A DNA stretch of 64,000 bases from Liolophura sinensis (Eukaryota; Mollusca; Polyplacophora; Chitonida; Chitonidae): contig NC_088300.1 of assembly GCF_032854445.1 (NCBI RefSeq), forward strand, positions 10,790,001-10,854,000, written 5' to 3'. Positions 46,974 through 59,288 of the stretch are shown here, piece after piece. The notes under the pieces are model-generated. The model was not told where the DNA came from. It saw nothing but the letters and a program-made list of their open reading frames with translations, and made no database searches. The position numbers and the translations under genes were made by a program. How positions within the stretch are numbered: position 1 is the first letter of the stretch; every line of letters begins with the position of its first letter.

Positions 46974-48323
46974 CTGAGGAGGAGACACATGGGCATGATC
47001 AAAGTAAATAGTTACTACATGAGGCTCCTGATGGGTGAACCATGGGGCACATAAGGTGGGAGTGGGGGTTGGGTGCACCGCAAGGGACAAATTATAATGA
47101 CAATCAGCATGGTAGTTAAAACATGGACAATGGCAGCCTTATTCGTCATATGCTAACGAATTCACCAGAATCAAATCGATGGAAAACATTTTCTGTAATG
47201 AAATAGTACTTTCCCCTTAACTTCTGCTCTCTGAAACTGAAAGATAAAATGAGGAGAAAAATAATAATGATGCAAATTTCATATGAAATGCCATGGACAG
47301 CACATAAATACGTAAACATACACCGAATTCTCCTTTATAGCATATTTGTGTGGTGCTTTCATCATGCCATGTGTTCCTCAATACACACCATACACAAATC
47401 ATTTTCAAATGCGTGTGTTCTTCAAAAATAAATCGAAAAAAAAATACTGAAGATCGCACGTACAAAAAGCTTTTCACAGTCTTTCATGTGAAGTTCTGAG
47501 GACTACTAGCTTTCGCCTGCTTTAAGGGAGAGTTCCAGATTGCAAGGTTTAACATTGCAATTGTGTTATATGCGAGTACATACGCGGCACAAAAAACAAC
47601 ATTTTGTCAAGATTTAGCTAATCCAAAATTATTCAGTGGAGGCCGGCTTCAGGACGTCATGACGTGAGAACTGATAGCCAGGAGAGCTTGACCAATTGTC
47701 ATATGTGTAAAGCGTACAGCCTTCAAACAGTCAATGTAAAGTTAAAGTCACTCCTTTGTAAAACAGTGGCTACACAACATTTGTATATGACGTCATCAAT
47801 CTGCGTCTTCAGTTTGGCTATAAAGGCGGCCTGCTGGCTTAAGTAAGTAAACTGGTCGTACAGATTTCCATATTTGTTTCTTCTTACATACTGGAGCTTT
47901 GCACATAAAGTTAACTTCTGCAAGTTACAGCCGAATTCTGTTGCGGAGTCTGCGTGCCCTTCTGAATACTTACCTATACTGTCATTTATAGCCATTTATA
48001 CCTAAGTGTTCGCACAATAGCTGTAACTGGTATAACTCCACATGGAGTGGAGAGCGTGTGCTTTAGAGACCTCTCACATAAAAGACCAGTTTACTGCAAA
48101 GTAGAGTGCTATGTAAACAACCCTTTTATAAAGCACCTTTTACGAAACAGAAATCTGAGTAATTCAATAAAATATTAGCACATGTGCCTCCAGATAATCA
48201 GAAAACGATAAAAATGCATGTAAAACTATGCTCAGACATACTATTACTGTAAGATGCCGTGGGTGTTAAATGTATGGTGTAAAACTATCGCTGTGCCCAA
48301 GGGATGTCAATCAGAACTGACTA

Positions 48324-48720
48324 TTAATCAGTTGTTCCCAGAAGCCGTGACATGTTCGTGATGCTCACATCAGCTCGCACCTTCAGATTCACGCTGTAAT
48401 TGTTTCCTCGTTTGTAATAAACAGAAAACTGTCCATCAGCCGACGGTATCGAGGTAAAGACGCTGTAAATGGTTGCCCAGCGCTTCGACATAGGCGTCAT
48501 ATCTGTCGGCCTGATCACACTTAACGGTCTCCCGTCGTGTTTATTTACTCGCTTGAGATGTGCACGTCAGTATCATTATTTCGGATGAATCAGGACGCAG
48601 TGTCTTTGTGGCCAACTCGTGCCGATACATTCTTGTTTACAGTGCCATCACACTGGAACATGATATCTCATATAAAAAATGGCGTAATGTACAATAACCA
48701 CAGTCAGCTTATGGGTACAG
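48324..48720 (-). pseudogene. Decayed coding remnant, unidentified
   Basis: A 64-codon minus-strand frame ends in a stop (RWATIYSVFTSIPSADGQFS, then VYYKRGNNYSVNLKVRADVS). Upstream, in another frame and with stops, are FQCDGTVNKNVSARVGHK and FIRNNDTDVHISSE. The continuity of protein-like sequence across frames suggests a broken retrocopy or element gene. I do not recognise the family. Confidence 0.3.
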
Positions 48721-49205
48721 TATGGCCAACAACATGATTCCAGTTGCTCAGTGCTACATGAACGTTGTTTTGATTCCTAGCCTTGTTTTTAGTTAAGATC
48801 TGTTTAAATCACATACTCGGTTTTACTTGTGTTGCTGTTTGTTGTTATTTGATATATCTAGTGTGTTGTTTTTGTGGCTACATTACTGGGTTTCATGTAA
48901 CTATGGGATACAATCTCCTTCACTCTAGCTCAATTAGGCTCGTGTAATGGAGCGGTTAATTTATTTCGATCCTAGATACTTAAGACCTTATCAAGTAACG
49001 TAAGTGATGGACTTATCGACCAACTTTACGACCCAAGAACAGACTGAATATAGTGTTCCTAAAAATCTGACAAATTAAATAGAGAGATAGTGAGGTGGTT
49101 CAGCCAAGAACCAATCAGGTGAAGGTTCAATCCCTGTCTTGGACAAGGAATTTGTGCATGAACTCTTATTGACAATACGCGCTGGACGACACTATATTTA
49201 TAAAT

Positions 49206-49440
49206 TATTTATTTGATTGGTGTTTTACGCCGTACTCCGGAGTGCGGATGGTGGTTAGGTAAAAACGTGGGTTTACTCTGACTGATCTTCCCTGGACAGA
49301 CCTTTCCCGGCTAGACTAGGGTCGGGCAAGGTTCGGGAGGGTAATGCACTCAAAATCTGCATTCCTTTAGGGCACTGCTGTCAACAGGGCCACAATTATC
49401 GCGCGGTAGGAATTGAATGAATGTACAGAACGACTGGAAA
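49206..49440 (-). mobile_element. SINE-related 3' end with diverged body
   Basis: ATTTGATTGGTGTTTTACGC plus CGTACTC is the 3' end of the SINE at 17053 read on the minus strand. The adjoining sequence (GGTAAAAACGTGGGTTTACT and beyond) is not the same body. It may be another SINE sharing the 3' end, or a chimera. The left boundary is guesswork. Confidence 0.5.
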
Positions 49441-50845
49441 GCTCATTTCTAGCGTCTTACGATGCACACAATAGGGGGAAGCGTTCCCTGTTTCGAGGTT
49501 AAGCTTATCTCTGCCAACTTTTATTTGGTAGCCTGCCAGTTATTCGTAAAGCATCTGCGCTCACAAACACAAGAAATCCGGAAAGACTATTTGTTTTTAC
49601 AGCTCTGACAAAAATATAAGTATGATGACTAATGTTACACATGGAGTGACTACCCCTGTCTTCAACACTCGAACAGACTCTTAGAGCGTTGCTATAGTAT
49701 CTCGTGATGCATACATGTTACAAGGCTCTCAGCCATATTACGTTGTACTATACATAAATTAAGTACCGGTCTAGCTGTGACTTCGCAATCGGACTGACCT
49801 TATGTGTAAAGTTTCACGACACTGAATCCTTGATCATCGTTAAGAAGAACTGAAAATCTGCCTCCGAGGCAATCAGTAGGATACAGTGCAAACTGCTTCG
49901 TTCTTTTCACTTTAATATGAATGTTTCTACTTTTCTACGTTCAACTTTTCGTGAGTTTTCCCGGTCGATTCTTGAGTGACTAACTTCGAATTCTCTGACC
50001 ATTCGTTCCTGCAATCTGTCGTATTGTGTGAGCACAAAGGGAGGGTTTTACAGACGGCTATCAAGGCGCCAGACCCGTATGTAAGCCGGGGGTAATTTAA
50101 CCGGCGTTACAGGCCAAACACCATCCTTTATTACTTCTTCTCACCGACATTTTATTAATGGCCAGTACAAGATGATTCTTTCAAGTTAATCACTACAAGG
50201 CATTCTAATTTATCCTGAAGAAATTACACTGTTTTGTATGGGTAAATATCTAGCCAAATTTAGTGATTATGAGCCCGGACCAAGTGCGGGTTCGGCTCGC
50301 CAGAGAATGCCGGCTCCGGTTTAACAATCACGTCGTGATTAGATAGACTTTTATTGTTCATTAACTGGAAAACAGAACGGAACAAGGGGTTTGCCAGGGG
50401 CGATATACTGGAGATCGACTAGCTTGGTTGCTTCCAGCTGAGACTCAAACACGTCTTTCTCTCCTGGCAATTCTTTGTGATTTGTATCAATGGCAAAGAA
50501 AGCACGACTAGGTCAGTGTATAGATCTGCTTGATGAGTTCAAGTCAGCGCGATGAGTGTGGAAACATGGTTAAAATCTTCGACAAATTTGGAGTGTTGGG
50601 ACAAGCTCAGCTGACAGATCATTAGGAAAAGCTTAAATGGGTGTTAATACTGCAAAATTCCATGGTGGTATGTCAGAATTATGAAACATGTCGCAGTGAG
50701 GTCAACTGTCTAAATTATAATTCAATATCTCTTAAATAATATTTACTTATTCATTAGATAAGACAGTGGTGAAAAATGATTACTGACTGGGTGCGAAAAT
50801 AAAAGACAACCACAATGACTTCACAGCAAAATATACAATAAACAA

Positions 50846-51190
50846 TTACAACGTGAATAAAAGGTTTATAAATACCACTAACAATAGTAAGGACAATACC
50901 AATACCACAGAGCATAAAGAGAGATTGTCACGGGCCAGTATGTATTGTTTTATAGCTTTTTTAAATAACGACAATAAATTGCATGATTTTAAATCAGCGG
51001 GAAACGTATTCCATTCGCGAGGACCCTTGATGTAGAATGATAACTTAGTTCGGTAAAACGGACGATAAAGTGTGTTATATCCCATTGCATCCCGTTATAT
51101 CCTACACGGGGCTCCATAGATCAACCCCATTAGAATTTATGACTGTTCCTCCAGTAAACACAAAGCAAGATTTCCCGCTGCATTTCTGTA
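50846..51190 (-). pseudogene. LINE (non-LTR retrotransposon) C-terminal remnant
   Basis: The minus strand reads PFYRTKLSFYIKGPREWNTF, then PADLKSCNLLSLFKKAIKQY. The layout R-T-L, then G---WN-LP--L++C-SL--FK--LK-Y, is the well-known C-terminal end of LINE reverse-transcriptase proteins. Only this end is present, with in-frame stops upstream, so it is a 5'-truncated dead copy. The hydrophobic run after it is probably non-coding. Confidence 0.6.
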
Positions 51191-52385
51191 ACACAGTCAT
51201 ATTCTTGTCAGAAAAAATAATTAAAAGGCACAATTAATCTGTTCCTTTTTACTGGTATAGTGCTGATATGGTATGCGCGTTTAGATCATTAAAGAAATGT
51301 AGACAAAACTTCGTGGAAATCTGTGCAAAACATTGATTTCAATGAGGTAGTGTGGACAAAAATTTGTCTACCCAAAGACACAGTGATCCCAGCGCATGTC
51401 CCTCCATCTTTGATATGAGTCTATATTAAATATTATACATGTACAAGTATATAAAGTGAATGTATGTCAGTGATTTAAGACCACACATCTACATGCATGT
51501 GTAAAGCGTGAATATTTGGAAAGAGGGTGCCAAAAGCTTAACTTCAACACACGTCCACATATCAATTCTCTGAAGTCCAAACCATAAATGTACGGTGTAA
51601 ATGAAGACGACGTAACCAGAAAACCGTATCCCCAATAAAAGATCAGCTAATCCCCAAAACTTAACCAGCTGAGTATGACACAAACAACTTCCATTCCACT
51701 TCTGTTATAATACGTCACCTTACTTTGTGCAAAAAAACTAAAACTCTGAAAGTTTTCATGGATGTCCAAACTATGCTTATGGTATGACAAAACAACTAAA
51801 ATGCACAAAACGACGCATTTCATTTTCAGTAAGTTTTAACCGCCCCCGGTTTAGAATCAAGTGAACTCGAAATACATGCAGCTCTCACATGTCGGTTTAC
51901 TCTATTCATTTGTCAGACATACATTACATAAAATGAAAATGAAAGCTTTTAACAGATAGTTAATTTTCCAGTGGTGTGAGCACACATGTCCTTGAGAAAG
52001 ACTTTGAAGCCGAGTTTATATGATGTTTTAGTATGTCCAAATTTGTCAGATTTAATACCAGGTAAATATATTTCACATAAAAACTATCAAGTCCACACAA
52101 GGGTTACTAAATGTAAACAATAGTATCTCTGGGTTAGGCAAAAAGCAAGACAGCAACTAGGTCCATTTTTAAGGCTTTTGGTATGAGCCGAGCCGAGTTT
52201 GACCTCACGTTGTAATTATTAGGCCGCCAAAGCGTCATGGACTAGGTGTACTAGGGGTTTTACACTATATACACGTAAAACACTGAATAAATCTAAAAGT
52301 TTCTGTGTAAGTTCAAGGCCCAAGACATTTAATAGCGCCCATAAAGCTAACCTAATTCTCACAAAAAGAATTCTGCGCTTTATCT

Positions 52386-52651
52386 TTTGACTTTTAAAGT
52401 TTTTGACTAGCACGTTTCTATGAATGACCTGTCTTTCACTAAATCCTAAAAACACATGCAATATTTAAACCACGTGACACTCTGGGACAAGACAAGGAAA
52501 AGACTTTCTTTTCTTTTGACTTTTAAACTTTTTGACTTTTAAAGTTTTTGACTAGCACGTTTCTATGAATGACCTGTCTTTCACTAAATCCTAAAAACAC
52601 ATGCAATATTTAAACCACGTGACACTCTGGGACAAGACAAGGAAAAGAAAG
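52386..52651 (+). repeat. Direct tandem duplication, 145-bp offset
   Basis: About 120 bases starting TTTGACTTTTAAAGTTTTTG and ending GGGACAAGACAAGGAAAAGA occur twice with essentially no difference. The intervening bases are CTTTTTGACTTTTAAA-type variants. Confidence 0.95.
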
Positions 52652-55134
52652 ATACATTGTGCAAAGAAGAACTTTTCATTCAAGGTAACTTATAGATAAA
52701 GGAAGACATGAACATACACTACTATACCAATTATTAGTCTTGACAAATGGGAGCATATCCCTGATTTCGTTAGAATTCTACACCGGTAACAGTTTGTACC
52801 GGTACATTGTCACCCCCCAACCCCAGCCACTAGGCTGTCATTTCTGACCAGTGTGAAAGCTTTCCTACACCCAATCTGATTTGATAGACTGATTATCCAG
52901 TATGTTACAGTTACCGCGTAAGGTTGAGGTGTTCAAACTAGATAATCACCCAGTCGATTTTGTCACAGAGGTGGCGAAGTCAAGACATTGATCACCTAGC
53001 CTGAATACTGAAACCAGAGGCGGTAAATGACGTACACAGTGGTTTCATCGTTTGACAAGAGTCATTCGTTTCATCAAATGGCCTTTTCAGTGACTGAAAC
53101 TGGACAAATTTGTCCAAATATAAAAATCCACCTGAATTAAACATGTGTGACGCATATGTATAGGTTAGTGAATAGTAAAACTATTCCACTAAAATATTAG
53201 CCAAAATGATGTGTTATATGAAGTTCTTCAGATGTTATCCATTACACATGGCGCAGTGACAAATTGCATAAGTTTACAATATACGTTTACTTCGTATTAT
53301 GGTTTATGTTCGGTTTTACTAATTTTTTCGAACCCAGTTACCTTACAAAAGCCTGAAGAAATGTTGCAAATTTCTCTCTCAGCAGAGCCTTGACATTTCT
53401 CAACACGGTCTGTGAATAAATACCACAGACAAGAAAAAGATACCCAGCAAGATTCTATGTACCGCGGTAAGTAAATATTTTTATGCAGATACATGAAACA
53501 GCTCATTTAGAAGCTTTAATAAACATTTTCTGATTTCTGCAAATAGCAAATTTGCTGGGGAAAAATCCGGTAGCTCGTAAAATTTAATCCGCTACACACA
53601 ACATGGTGACACCATTAATAGTTTTAAATAGTTGTGACAAAGCACATTATGGTCGACACGCTGTTGTTGTTCTCGTGGGCAAGTGTCAGAGCCGACAAGA
53701 TAGTGCGATGTACGAAAGGTGTAACGGGACCAACTTTCTCGTACTTATACTAGCAGGAGCAAAAGAGAACTACTAAATAGCTCAGATGGCAGAGAGCTGG
53801 AGCTTCATTTGTGGCAAACAATGGAGCCAGTGTGTAATTCAGTTTTCAGAACAGGGAAAAAACACGTCCATACAAATTGGTAAGTTGAAAGACTTCATGT
53901 AAATCGACATTATTTTTTTCCTGTTTACTGTTACAACTAGATGCTAGCCTACAAGGATATGTGTCAACCGGCCGAATTCAAACCCAGCTCAGCCCATGAC
54001 ACTTTTGACTTTTTCATCAACTGGTGCTGGGTAGATTGGATATCAGGGAAGGGTAGATTTGGGGTCATGAAAGGTTTATTTGAGGCCTTCCTGAATTTCA
54101 GGATTGAGGTTGTAAGGCACTCGTTGTATGGTATTATTGCTAAGGTGATAACTTAGGTCAATAGGGTGGGTTTGCACCGAAACGTTCACACGATGAATCA
54201 TGTATAAGAGAAGACTGCGGGGAAACACATTTGGCTAGATTGTGTATTTACAGTCATAATACACAAGTGACTTTAGGAAACTTCATCTGGGCTGAAATTA
54301 GATGTGAGATGTACAGACTAGTCAACGGATCCTGATGTATCCAACAGCGCGCGGCGAGAACAGAATTTGGCTAGGTGCCAAATTACTGACAACGGACTTA
54401 AATAGGCTGTTTATAATGCTAAGTTTCTTCTGACCGGATGGCCAAACGTCAGAAAGTCGCCGAGAAAAGAAACTGTTTTCTTCTTAAAAATGAGAACAAC
54501 TCGAAATAGTAAAGAGGAAATTATTGTCAGATTTTCTGGGATGTTCTTTTGTCACTTTTGTCGGAATAAAATGGGCACAAAATTATTTTTTCACTGTAGT
54601 AGGATACAATCTGTGTTTTGAGCCAAGATAGAGTTTATTTTTCACCGCAGTCGATTTCCTGTATGTTGGTATATTTTAAGGTTGCTCTGAAATGGTGTAA
54701 GTTAGCAAGTATCCTTCACAGCTGATTATCAGTAGAAGGTTAGACTTGAGTTTTTACTGGGTAATCTAGAAATGGTAACACCCCATTTATTCTTTATGAC
54801 GATAGTAAGAAGAAAGGATAAGATGCGCTAAAGCGCATTTCGCAGATGTTAGTAAAAACTTGATAGCAAGGCGTTATGAAATTAACATTTAGAGTTTACA
54901 AAGGGATAGTCATTACGCCAACTCTCCTACCGCGGGCGTCTTGCTAACGCGCACAAAAAACCTCAGCTCTGGCGCATCGCCATGGCTTGGAACCGTTGTA
55001 CGAAGCACGGAGCTCATTTGGCGGATTCTAATATCTCTGCGATGGTTTCTTAATCATACTGAAACTTTCTCCATCAGCTGGCAGCTTTGTACACTCCGCA
55101 CATGCGGAGTTGTTCTATATGCTGCCAACGTTAC

Positions 55135-55475
55135 CCTAGACCGATAACACGTATATACCACCCCAATCCTCAATGGTTACCCACCGATAACACGTATATA
55201 CCACCCCAATCCTCAATGGTGACAATACCGATAACACGTATATACCATCCCAATCCGCAATGGTGACCCTACCGATAACACGTATATACCATCCCAATCC
55301 GCAATGGTGACCCTACCGATAACACGTATATATCACCCCAATCTTCAATGGTGACTCTACCGATAAGAACTATATACCATTCCAAACCTGAATGGCAACC
55401 CTACCAAAAGCACGAATGTACAACCAGAATCCTAAATGGTGACCCTACCGAGAACCCTACCGAGAACCCTACCGA
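55135..55475 (+). repeat. 45-bp minisatellite
   Basis: About seven copies of ACCGATAACACGTATATACC, then A(C/T)CCCAATCC(T/G)CAATGG and TGACCCT. Copies decay to the right, where CTACCGAGAACC repeats. Confidence 0.9.
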
Positions 55476-55969
55476 CAATAAGCTGACCTTGCCTCAGAAT
55501 ATTTACGTGTACGTGACTGAACTCCGAATAATAGTAAATTGCATTCATCTTCGGAAAATAAATAACCAATAAATGAATAAGTAAACACAGTATGTATATA
55601 TAAACCTGTATATACACAGACTGGGTAAGGTTAGCTGGACATGATTACTGGCTAGATAGTAGCGTTAGCGAAAGAGAGGCTGTCTTTATATAGCACTACA
55701 TCTTGGATGACGTAAGACAGTAACGATAATAGCCATATAGCTCAGTTCTATTTCTAATGTAAACCATATTGTCTTCAAGAGGAAGAAAATTACAACGTCT
55801 TAATATTGTTCATTCGGGGTAATAGACGGTCGGCTTTAAAGTTTATATACCACCTTTCCATGACTTCGTGCAGGTGACAACCACTGCCTGCCCAAGCGTA
55901 TTTGTTCTTTCTTGCCTATCGTTTCACGTAACTTTATGTGTTGTTTCGATCGGTTATCTCTCGAATGTG

Positions 55970-56431
55970 TACATACCTATAGTGACGGTTTCGCAAAGGA
56001 GGATACCGAATAATCAGACATAGTGACGAGAATCTGTAGTGACGGTTTCCCAGAGCCGAATTTCGAATAAACAGACAAAGTCACGAGAATCTGTACTCAC
56101 CCATAGTGACGATTTCCCAGAGGAGGATACCGAATAATCAGACAAAGTCACAAGAATCTGTATTCACCCATAGTAATAGTTTCCCATAGGACAAGTTTGA
56201 ATAAACAAGGTCACGAGAATCTGTACTCACCCACAGTGACGGTTTATCAGAGGAGGATACCGAATAATCTGATAAAGTCACGAGAATCTGTATTCACCCA
56301 TAGTGACGATTTATCAGAGGAGGATACCGAATAATCAGACAAAGTAACGAGAATCTGTACTCAACCATAGTGACGGTTTATCAGAGGAGAATACCAAATA
56401 ATAAGACAAAGTCACGAGAATCTGTACTCAC
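55970..56431 (-). repeat. 67-bp array built from the kinase catalytic-exon donor junction
   Basis: About seven units. Plus-strand unit: CCCATAGTGACGGTTTATCA, GAGGAGGATACCGAATAATC, AGACAAAGTCACGAGAATCT, then GTACTCA. The exon end at 56432 onward reads CCCATAGTGACTGTTTCCCA, GAGGAGAATTCCGAACGACC, AGACGTCAC. The units are therefore decayed copies of about 47 exon bases plus the donor and about 20 intron bases. Several keep GGTGAGT or GGTGAAT at the copied donor. Confidence 0.93.
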
Positions 56432-56687
56432 CCATAGTGACTGTTTCCCAGAGGAGAATTCCGAACGACCAGACGTCACTCTGTGTGGTGAACACTCTAT
56501 CCCTCAGCGACTCGATCGCCATCCATTTGATGGGAAGCTTCCCACTGGTCAACTTTTTGTACTGGTTGTCGTGATAGATATCACGTGACAGTCCGAAGTC
56601 GCAGACCTTTACAACCTTGTTGTAGTCCAGGAGAACATTCCTTGCCGCCAGATCGCGATGGACGTACTTCTTCTCCGCCAAGTACTC
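56432..56687 (-). CDS. Receptor tyrosine kinase, catalytic exon
   Basis: This 256-base exon encodes [20 protein letters not shown] (catalytic loop, HRDLAARN), then [19 protein letters not shown] (DFG metal-binding motif and activation-loop tyrosines), [11 protein letters not shown] (the RTK form of the APE motif) and [17 protein letters not shown]. All catalytic residues are present: HRD Asp, Asn five residues after it, and DFG Asp. The kinase is therefore predicted active. RDLAARN and KWMAIESL mark a receptor-type tyrosine kinase of the FGFR/Tie/RET/Cad96Ca group. Acceptor TTGCCAG, donor GTGAGT; it starts in phase 0 and ends one base into a codon. Confidence 0.96.
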
Positions 56688-58691
56688 CTGGCAATCAGAA
56701 ATTAATACACATTGGGAGAAAGACAAACGCTTTTGGATTTGCAAAAGCAAATTTGTCTAAATTTACGGGAAAATTTACTACAGCTTCCACGTATATAATA
56801 GCTGTTGACTGTTGCATTAGATTGTGATTTCGTCTGATGGGCACCTGACCGCTGCTGATTTAACTGCTACTTGTAGATTCCTGGAACCTTGGACTAATCT
56901 TTGTTCTTAGCTGTTTTTGATTCCTGGGACACCGGTTTTTGTCCCTTTAGAGGGATATGATTGCAAGTCAGAAATATTCAAGACTAATAATTTGAAAAAG
57001 CAAATTGCATATCTAGCTTTTCTTTTGTTACGGTATCAAAAGGTTTTTCCTAAGAAATGGGTTTGTGCTACTTTCATTAATGAAATGGCATGATATATGG
57101 AATATGATGTAAAGACCATCCTCCTATGCTCACTAAATGGCCTGGGCTGGTATTAAGATGAGGTTATTGAGTGGTATCTTTGCCGCACAGCTGAGCTATA
57201 GTTGTCGGTCAATGTGTGAAGTAGTACACATATTTATAACCGCTGTGAGATTTGTCTTTCCCTATCTCTGTCCCGCGAATGCAATTCTGGGGCAGGGAGG
57301 TATCTATACCTTCTGGTTATGTGGTGGGGGAAGCAGGCAGAACTTGTTATCGGCAGGGTTTAGCCACCCCTCCCTTGGCCTGCCAGGGTACGAAAGTCTC
57401 CACACCATCTGGCCCACCGAGTCGATCCCTAGTCCCGCCAGATTCTCTGCATGGTTACGCTGTTATTTTAACTAGCCTTTCCTGCATCAACTCGCACTGC
57501 GTTTGCCATGGCCTATAATTGCAATGAGCGCTTCCTTAGAGAAACAATTCGAACTGTTCGGCAGATTGGGAAAACACTAAGGTCATTGCTCCACCTCGTT
57601 TCTGTCTGCCATTCCGGCGGTCCCCTTCCCCGGGGCTCCTTGCCTGCCCTCCTCCTTCCCCACGTGGCAACCATCTGATCTGCCCCCTAACTCTCTTGTA
57701 TTGTCTTAATCTACTTTACTCACACCGTTGTACCGCTCCCATTACTTGCCTCGGGTATGTGTATGCTTGTCTTGCTAAATGTATTTGATGGTTACACAAC
57801 ATACTCCAGGATAATACGCTGTGTACAATCAATGAAGGCCTACACTGACACTTCATCTCATAAGCATGATTGCCATGACATAACATATGTCCTGCTAGTT
57901 ATTTTAAGTTTCGCTGACTGTAAGATATAATGTCTTTAGTTCGAGATCATCACATCTGTCACCTTCACGACAGGGTATTGATACAGCAGCTGGCAATATG
58001 TGCCGTGTTTTCCATGGCAAATCATCATCGCTAACGATGAGAGATTAAAAGAGATATTATTTATGTATATCAGGTAAGTATGTAAGACAAAGCATCTCAT
58101 TTTCTACATCGTTATATTGTAAGTGCAGTTTTGAACTGCCGTCCCCATCAGCGGTACTTATAATTGATAAGGCCTTTTCTAGTTTTTTCTTATACCTATT
58201 CACCACACCAGAAAAAACGTCTTTCTGATTTATATATTTATTTGTTAAATTTCGAGTTGGAACTCTTTTGCTGGCAAAGGTAAGAACAGTCTTACTGTGT
58301 TCTGTGACTTGTGAAAAACATTAGGCAACCTTTGTTGACATTAATTCACTGATCACCTTACCCTTTTCGAGAGGCACAAATGGCACTTCTTTCCTTTAGA
58401 AACTTCTCAAGTTCACAAACGTTCGGATCCTCAGTTTTCTCCATCATTCATCTCTTCTAAATGACTTTTTAAGACACCCTTTCCAGACGCTCATGTTATA
58501 GTGAATGTGATAAAAATAGTTGCCTAACAGTTTTGACAGGTCACATGATTCAGTTGGACTTTTTCTGCCTTTATCGATAAAAGAGTTCGAACTGGAAACT
58601 CCACTACTGGTGAGAGTTTTACGGCCTACTCAATAATATTTCCCAATATTTTTTAAAACTATATGTATCATCAGTATATACTATCATATAC
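56688..58691 (-). other. Receptor kinase intron
   Basis: The intron is bounded by GTATAT and TTGCCAG on the minus strand. A GC-richer patch at 57240-57680 has CCTCCCTTGGCCTGCCAGGG-type sequence but no recognised gene. The rest shows nothing. Confidence 0.6.
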
Positions 58692-58839
58692 CATGGCCAT
58701 GAGGATCTGCCTGGCGAAGGAAAGTATATCTGTGGCTGTGATAACACCGTTCTCTATACTGCCGTGGGCGTCAACCATCGAGTATGTTAACTCTCGTCGA
58801 CGCCCTCTCTTCCGTAACTCCCCCTCCTGGCGACATTTC
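58692..58839 (-). CDS. Receptor tyrosine kinase, hinge to helix E exon with basic insert
   Basis: Joining the previous exon (QSFLK), this reads KCRQEGELRKRGRRRELTYS, a variable middle (MVDAHGSIENGVITATD), then ILSFARQILMAM. It leads straight into [12 protein letters not shown] of the next exon. LSFARQI-MAMEYLA is the helix E segment of the C-lobe. The basic, variable stretch before it fits the kinase insert loop after the hinge, short as in FGFR. The acceptor TTGTAG at 58840-58842 and donor GTATAT fix phases that match on both sides (one base in, phase 0 out). Confidence 0.88.
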
Positions 58840-59119
58840 CTACAACGAAAATTATCACTATGTACTATCAATACCAACAAGGGAAATCATCACATCATCA
58901 TTATGTTCGATTCACTGACACATTATCTATAATGGGACCCTGAAATATCACCCGCGCTTGATTGGTTATGAGAACAGCCCAGGGCTTGTGACAGTGGGCT
59001 GCTAACCTTCAAGTAAGACAGAAGTTTACTTGGTAAATATTTGTAATGTTTGTTGGATGTATTTATACCGTGATTACATAAAGGTGTACAGGTAGCGGGA
59101 ATTAGCTGAGTACACTTAC
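58840..59119 (-). other. Short receptor kinase intron
   Basis: A 280-base intron with GTAAGT donor and TTGTAG acceptor on the minus strand. It contains no array. Confidence 0.8.
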
Positions 59120-59288
59120 TTTAAAAAGCTCTGTAGGTTTCCATACGGTACGTACTCCATGATTAGGGCTATGGGTTCATGGAGAGTACAGGCCCCGACC
59201 AGAGACACGATGTTTGGGTGAGCCCCTAGTTTCTTCATCAAGCTGATCTCGGCTAACAGATCCTCCTTGTAAGACAGCGGGGCACAAT
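59120..59288 (-). CDS. Receptor tyrosine kinase, alpha-C to hinge exon
   Basis: The exon reads (D)CAPLSYKEDLLAEISLMKKL, with the alpha-C Glu in LLAE, then GAHPNIVSLVGACTLHEPIA (beta-4 and beta-5) and LIMEYVPYGNLQSFLK (hinge; EY--YGNL). This is classic RTK sequence. I chose the acceptor GACAG at 59289 because the phase (two bases completing an Asp codon) fits the exon before. However, the frame stays open upstream through the 54-bp array, so other acceptors would also be in frame. Donor GTAAGT. Confidence 0.93.

Larger units (their letters stand above)
46974..56431 (-). other. 9.5 kb intron of the receptor kinase
   Basis: The intron carries a coding-like remnant (48.3-48.7 kb), a SINE 3' end (49.2 kb), a LINE remnant (50.8 kb), a direct duplication (52.4-52.65 kb), a 45-bp array (55.1 kb), and the 67-bp junction-derived array against the upstream exon. 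Other stretches (47.0-48.3, 51.2-52.3 and 52.7-55.1 kb) show nothing I can identify. GGTTCAATCCC at about 49123 is a B-box-like string. Confidence 0.8.
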
